In this document: one piece after another, positions 60,802 to 64,000 of the stretch | Position numbering within the stretch: position 1 is the first letter of the stretch | Layout of the letters: each line of letters starts with the position of its first letter | From: Paenibacillus brevis | GTDB lineage: Bacteria > Bacillota > Bacilli > Paenibacillales > Paenibacillaceae | NCBI RefSeq assembly: GCF_018919145.1 | Contig: NZ_JAHLQJ010000006.1 | Coordinates: forward strand, 209,199 to 273,198 | Reading direction: 5' to 3' | DNA: 64,000 nucleotides | Position numbers and translations under genes: made by a program | Notes under the pieces: model-generated | The model's input: only the letters and a program-made list of their open reading frames with translations | Databases searched by the model: none | Told to the model about the DNA's origin: nothing

Positions 60802-61653
60802 TCAAGACTTGCGCATGTACATAATAGCTACCGTATGAGGACCGCAATGGCTGGAGATCACGCACCCGGCTTCTGCCAGCGCAACCTCGCGCACACCGGT
60901 CTGTTCCCGCAGAATAGCAGCCAGCTTCTGTGCAGCTTCTTCGGCCATCGTATGGGCGACGATAATCAGGTCGTCATCCATGTGATCCTTCTGCGCAAGC
61001 GCATTATCCAACATTTGCTGAATGGCTTTCTCTTGCTTGCCCCGTACCTTATAGGCCGGAATGATCGTTCCATGAACCAGCTTCAGAACGGGCCGGATTT
61101 GCAGCAGGCTGCCAATGAAATTTTGCATGCCGGAGCAGCGGCCGCCCTTATATAGATATTCCAAGGTATCAATTACAAATTCTGTCTCCACTCGGCTGCG
61201 GCAGTCTTCCAGTAGAGCTACGATTTCCTTGCCGCTCTTGCCTTGCTGTGCCGCGCCGACTGCCTTCATGACCAATAAGCCGATACCGCTGCATAGATTC
61301 AGGGAATCGACCACATGTACACGCCCTTCCGGGAATTCACCAGCTGCCAGCAGGGCATTCTGATAAGTCGAAGACAGGTGCGAGGAAATACTCAGATAAA
61401 CGACTTCTTCACCGCGTTCAATGTAAGGAGCAAACGCATCCATAAAGTCCTTCGGTGACGGAGCAGTCGTCTTGGGCAGAGAACCGATCGCGTCAACCTT
61501 GCTATACAATTGCTCTGGTGTAATATCCAGTCCGTCCCTGTAAGTATGATCATCAAAAACAACATAGAGCGGAATGATGCCGATCTGATGCTCGCTGGCC
61601 CAGCCTGTCGGCAAATCAGAGGTGCTGTCCGCAAAAATTTTGACTTTTGACAT
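60802..61653 (-). CDS. DegV family fatty-acid-binding protein, paralogue 2
   Basis: A 283-residue DegV/FakB-type protein. KIFADSTSDLPTGW, GIIPLYVVFDDHTYRDGLD, KTTAPSPKDFMDAF, ISISSHLSSTYQNALLA-like segment, VVDSLNLCSGIGLLVMKAV, YLYKGGRCSGMQNFIGSLLQIRPVL and AEAGCVISSHCGPHTVAI match paralogue 1 almost throughout. This indicates a tandem duplication. AAGGAGAG precedes the ATG. Because copy 4 of the repeat lies between the genes, the two are probably not translated from a simple two-gene message, unless transcription reads through the repeat. Differences in ligand pocket between paralogues might give different fatty-acid preference. Confidence 0.94.
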   Translation of the reverse strand: MSKVKIFADSTSDLPTGWASEHQIGIIPLYVVFDDHTYRDGLDITPEQLYSKVDAIGSLPKTTAPSPKDFMDAFAPYIERGEEVVYLSISSHLSSTYQNALLAAGEFPEGRVHVVDSLNLCSGIGLLVMKAVGAAQQGKSGKEIVALLEDCRSRVETEFVIDTLEYLYKGGRCSGMQNFIGSLLQIRPVLKLVHGTIIPAYKVRGKQEKAIQQMLDNALAQKDHMDDDLIIVAHTMAEEAAQKLAAILREQTGVREVALAEAGCVISSHCGPHTVAIMYMRKS

Positions 61654-61786
61654 ACGTCTCTCCTTGCTATCATATAATCCAAATTCTATTCTAACAAAAA
61701 AGAATGCGGTTTAACATCTTTTAAATTGTGTTAGAGTAAAAGGTGAATGCCAGAATCCCTTACATATATTAGGAGGTGCTTGAATT

Positions 61787-62161
61787 ATGAATCGGAAAAT
61801 GGCGGCAACCGGAGCATTCCTTATGTTGCTCTCCGTCGCTCTGGGCGCCTTTGGCGCACATGTACTGGAGCCGATCATCGGACCGGATGCAGTGGGAACC
61901 TATGAGACCGGTGTACATTATCATATGATTCACGGGATCGCAATGATACTTGCGGCCGCAGCTTCGGGCTTGGGAGGAGATCACGATCGGCTGCGCTGGG
62001 CGGGCCGGCTGTTTCTCATCGGCATCGTGCTTTTTTCCGGAAGCCTGTACCTGCTCTCCACAGCAGGGTGGAGCTGGCTTGGTCCGGTTACTCCGTTAGG
62101 CGGGGTAGCCTTCCTGGCAGGATGGCTGATGCTTGCGGTTGGCGTGCTGAAGAAAAGCTAA
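61787..62161 (+). CDS. DUF423 family membrane protein (YwdK-like)
   Basis: A 124-residue protein with four membrane helices. The motif sequence MLLSVALGAFGAHVLEPIIGPDAVGTYETGVHYHMIHGIAM is the DUF423 signature (GAFGAH near residue 21 and the YHMIHG His cluster). The later helices (LFLIGIVLFSGSLYLLSTAGW, PLGGVAFLAGWLMLAVGVL) complete the family pattern. Length is normal. AGGAGGTG precedes the ATG. The family function is unknown. The gene is monocistronic and ends at a hairpin shared with the convergent downstream gene. Confidence 0.93.
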   Translation: MNRKMAATGAFLMLLSVALGAFGAHVLEPIIGPDAVGTYETGVHYHMIHGIAMILAAAASGLGGDHDRLRWAGRLFLIGIVLFSGSLYLLSTAGWSWLGPVTPLGGVAFLAGWLMLAVGVLKKS

Positions 62162-62175
62162 TCTATTAAATAAGG

Positions 62176-62215
62176 ATGCCCCGATATTCACATGGATGGA
62201 ATATCGGGGCATTCA
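62176..62215. terminator. Bidirectional terminator
   Basis: ATGCCCCGATATTC pairs perfectly with GAATATCGGGGCAT around a nine-base loop, between two convergent genes. Confidence 0.8.
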
Positions 62216-62234
62216 TATTAGATAAATGAAGTTC

Positions 62235-62849
62235 TTATTTGATATCGATAAAATCGATAATCTCATTTAATCTGAAGGTATACACGCGCTTCTCATCAAC
62301 ATGATACACATTGATCGTGGAAGTATCGGACATGTAATTCAAGATTCTGCAAGGAATGCTGACCCGTTCCCCTTGCCGATGAACAAGCAGGCGGACCAGC
62401 CGATTTTCAATAATAAACTTTTGGATCCAAAGTGTAAACTCTTCATTTTTGGCAAATTCGTCGAACGAGGTTTGCTTGCTGCTGTCCTGAGACAGCTCAG
62501 CCTTGGCAGGGCTGGGGTTTTTGCCGCTACTTGCTTTGGAGGAGGAGGCTTTAGTCTGTTCTTCATCTTTTGCTACATTCAATCTCTTGTACGATCTGGA
62601 TATGATGGATTGCTTCTTTGTGGAGAGCAGAGATTCGATAATCGCTCCAAGCTCGATTCCTGAGTTGACTTTATAATCAATAATATGTCCGCTTTGATTG
62701 AGTGATTGCAGCAGCAATTGCAGTGCCTTCGCGTTGGTCTCGCTGCGGACTAGAATTTCAACGTTGAACAAGAAGCCAAGATCTTCCTTTGTGCTTGATG
62801 CCTTCGCTGTATTGCCTTCTTTTGGTTTTTCATTCTTCTGATTTTCCAT
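62235..62849 (-). CDS. Hypothetical soluble protein (204 aa)
   Basis: A protein of about 204 residues. It starts with a Lys/Asn/Glu-rich polar stretch, then a helical/beta segment (LGFLFNVEILVRSETNAKALQLLLQSLNQSGHIIDYKV). A Ser/Lys-rich linker lies near 110-135, and a C-terminal beta-rich part ends DEKRVYTFRLNEIIDFIDIK. The last part, with NYMSDTSTINVYHVDEKRVYTFRLNEI, looks like a small SH3-like or Sm-like barrel, but no family was recognised. Start choice: the ATG at 62849 after GCTGGGGG; a longer frame to 62891 is possible. No signal peptide or membrane segment is visible. Confidence 0.75.
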   Translation of the reverse strand: MENQKNEKPKEGNTAKASSTKEDLGFLFNVEILVRSETNAKALQLLLQSLNQSGHIIDYKVNSGIELGAIIESLLSTKKQSIISRSYKRLNVAKDEEQTKASSSKASSGKNPSPAKAELSQDSSKQTSFDEFAKNEEFTLWIQKFIIENRLVRLLVHRQGERVSIPCRILNYMSDTSTINVYHVDEKRVYTFRLNEIIDFIDIK

Positions 62850-63171
62850 ATTGCCCCCAGCATTCTTGATAGGTTTCGCATTCAATATCATAGCACCAGT
62901 GGCAGGACATTCCTAGTCCTTCGACGATCAAATACAAAAAAATTAAGATTTTTCTTACTATAAGTAGTTTTGATCAGATTACTCAACAATTTTCGATTTG
63001 ATTCAGCACCTTTCTTGCGATTTCATCGCAGGGATGCCGGACCTGATTTTTCCTTTTTCAACGGAAATGGAGTATAATATTGACAAGAATACAGCTTGTT
63101 TAGGCTCAACCTTGTACGGGTATATTTACACTATTGAGCTCTTGATCATTATCGAAAGCGAGGGGTTTGAA
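62850..63171. other. Intergenic gap before dps, no gene seen
   Basis: About 320 bases between the divergently oriented hypothetical gene and dps. A TATAAT at 63073-63078 could be the dps -10 box, but no convincing -35 or PerR box was found. An in-frame extension of dps through this gap has no ribosome binding site. Nothing else is recognised. Confidence 0.5.
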
Positions 63172-63645
63172 ATGGCTAAAGCCGATGCAAAATCTTCAAG
63201 CAAAACGAAACAATCAAGTCTGGAACAAGTCCTTAATGAACAGGTGGCCAACCTGAATGTTCTTTATGTGAAGCTGCATAATTATCACTGGTATGTGAAG
63301 GGCGAGAACTTCTTCACCCTGCATGAGAAATTTGAAGAATTGTATAACGATGTTACCGAAAAGATGGACGCCCTTGCCGAACGCTTGCTTACAATCAAGG
63401 GCAGTCCTTCGGCAACCCTGAAGGAATACCTGGAGATTGCAACGATTCAGGAAGCGACCGGTCAAGAGGATTCACGGACAATGGTGCAGCAGCTGATTGA
63501 AGATCTGGCTACTCTTTCAGAATCGTTCCTTGAAGGGATCGAGCTTGCTGACAAGGAAGGCGATGAACCGACAGCAGACTTATTGACCGGCTTCAAGGGC
63601 GATGTCGAGAAGCATATGTGGATGCTGAGATCATATCTCGATTAA
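63172..63645 (+). CDS. dps: Dps family DNA-binding / iron-storage protein
   Basis: A 157-residue ferritin-like protein. LNVLYVKLHNYHWYVKGENFFTLHEKFEELYNDVTEKMDALAERLL contains the inter-subunit ferroxidase residues (His in HNYHW, His in LHEKFEE, Asp and Glu in the following helix) that define Dps. The N-terminal 20 residues are Lys- and Ser-rich, suited to DNA binding. The ATG at 63172 follows a GCGAGGGG site. Dps dodecamers oxidise and store iron and shield DNA from peroxide. It precedes the iron-responsive-looking suf promoter, a functional neighbourhood of iron and oxidative stress, and is followed by its own terminator. Confidence 0.94.
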   Translation: MAKADAKSSSKTKQSSLEQVLNEQVANLNVLYVKLHNYHWYVKGENFFTLHEKFEELYNDVTEKMDALAERLLTIKGSPSATLKEYLEIATIQEATGQEDSRTMVQQLIEDLATLSESFLEGIELADKEGDEPTADLLTGFKGDVEKHMWMLRSYLD

Positions 63646-63669
63646 CCGCAGAATGAGGGACTTGAAGAT

Positions 63670-63699
63670 GGCTTGACCGCTATGGTCAAGCCTCTTCTG
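63670..63699 (+). terminator. Terminator of dps
   Basis: GGCTTGACC pairs perfectly with GGTCAAGCC around GCTAT, followed by TCTTCT. Confidence 0.7.
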
Positions 63700-63780
63700 C
63701 TAATCGACAAGATCCTCCGGGACTCTGTCTGGTTCCGTTGATTAAGCAAGTAAAGTAGGTTAGAATGTTATGAGAGTGAC

Positions 63781-63838
63781 TGATAATCAATGATAATCAT
63801 CTAGAATTATTCTAATTTGATAATCATTATGTTATAAT
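63781..63838 (+). promoter_or_regulatory. Fur-like repeats and promoter upstream of sufC
   Basis: TGATAATCA occurs three times in direct orientation (63781, 63791, 63818). The third lies within TGATAATCATTAT, close to the Fur 7-1-7 consensus TGATAATNATTATCA. A TAGAATTATTCTA palindrome (63802-63814) lies between, at the -35 region of a perfect TATAAT (63833-63838). The sites overlap the promoter, as for a repressor of the Fur family. Confidence 0.7.
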
Positions 63839-63890
63839 GACTTCAAATTGTAAAGGATAGCTCAAATGATGAACGAAGGGAGCAATAGGC

Positions 63891-64000
63891 ATGGCAACGA
63901 ATTTTGTTGTAGAAGGTTTGAAAGCAGAAATCGAGGGGAAAGAGATTCTGAAAGGGATCAACCTTGAAATAAAAGGCGGAGAGATTCATGCGATTATGGG
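63891..64000 (+). CDS. sufC: Fe-S cluster assembly ATPase SufC (partial, runs off the window)
   Basis: The first 36 codons are present: MATNFVVEGLKAEIEGKEIL, then KGINLEIKGGEIHAIMG at the window edge, just before the expected Walker A GPNGSGKST. This N-terminus is characteristic of SufC, the ABC-type ATPase that drives Fe-S cluster assembly with SufB and SufD and usually opens the sufCDSUB operon in Firmicutes. GAAGGGAG precedes the ATG at normal distance. Fur-like repeats overlap the upstream promoter, suggesting induction when iron is low. The rest of the gene lies outside the window. Confidence 0.85.
   Translation, partial: MATNFVVEGLKAEIEGKEILKGINLEIKGGEIHAIM

Noticed and set aside
63060..63090. 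Possible PerR box upstream of dps
   Set aside because: Only a half-site (TATAAT) is visible, which is equally a -10 box; no second arm matches.
62998..63171. 58-codon N-terminal extension of dps
   Set aside because: Dps proteins of this type start at MAKADAK-like sequences; the extension has no ribosome binding site and covers a promoter-like TATAAT.

Overview
The window looks like a chromosomal segment of a low-to-middle GC, endospore-forming Firmicute, most likely a Paenibacillus. The basis is a T-box thrS leader, AbrB, a LiaFSR-type three-component system, spore-related genes (a gamma-type SASP-like ORF, prkA, yhbH, spoVR), GlnR-type operators, and strong AGGAGG ribosome binding sites with frequent GTG/TTG starts. 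No tRNA, rRNA, CRISPR array, prophage or transposase gene was seen.

Region 1 (1-13.6 kb, all plus strand) is the distal part of an exopolysaccharide operon. It holds the end of a probable polymerase, three GT4-type and one GT2-type glycosyltransferases, a hexapeptide acyltransferase, a Wzx-type flippase, a polysaccharide pyruvyl transferase, a GDP-mannose-forming ManC-type enzyme and a UDP-glucose dehydrogenase. The operon ends with a 1073-residue secreted protein built of three tandem units of about 315 residues, then a terminator. The enzymes predict an acidic, acylated and pyruvylated polymer containing mannose and a uronic acid.

Region 2 (13.6-27.8 kb) holds a membrane-anchored coiled-coil protein, an XRE regulator, T-box-controlled thrS, a 3D-domain hydrolase whose start codon lies inside a 17-bp RNA hairpin, a small SASP, liaFSR, an HtrA-type protease next to an OmpR-type two-component system, ispH and a CAP-domain secreted protein.

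Region 3 (27.8-43.8 kb) holds a stalk-domain protein and a 1104-residue secreted protein, DAHP synthase, a beta-type glutamine synthetase behind two GlnR-type boxes, cutC, a LacI regulator divergent from a GH94-type phosphorylase operon with three matching operators, serC, trmL and abrB.

Region 4 (43.6-64 kb) holds a 34-codon membrane peptide gene, a phosphodiester glycosidase pair, a DUF2161-like nuclease-fold protein, prkA, a YitT protein, a PstS-like anchored protein, an amidohydrolase, an ArsR-like regulator with its ABC exporter, an aldo/keto reductase, yhbH-spoVR, two degV paralogues, a DUF423 protein, dps and the start of sufC behind Fur-like repeats.

The most unusual feature is two families of short non-coding interspersed repeats in intergenic gaps. 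Family 1 is about 183 bp with long terminal inverted repeats; there are four full copies and one end fragment, and internal hairpins show a compensatory change. Family 2 is about 170-190 bp with two copies in opposite orientation. Both look like MITE-like elements without a transposase in the window, and family 1 ends coincide with two gene stop codons.
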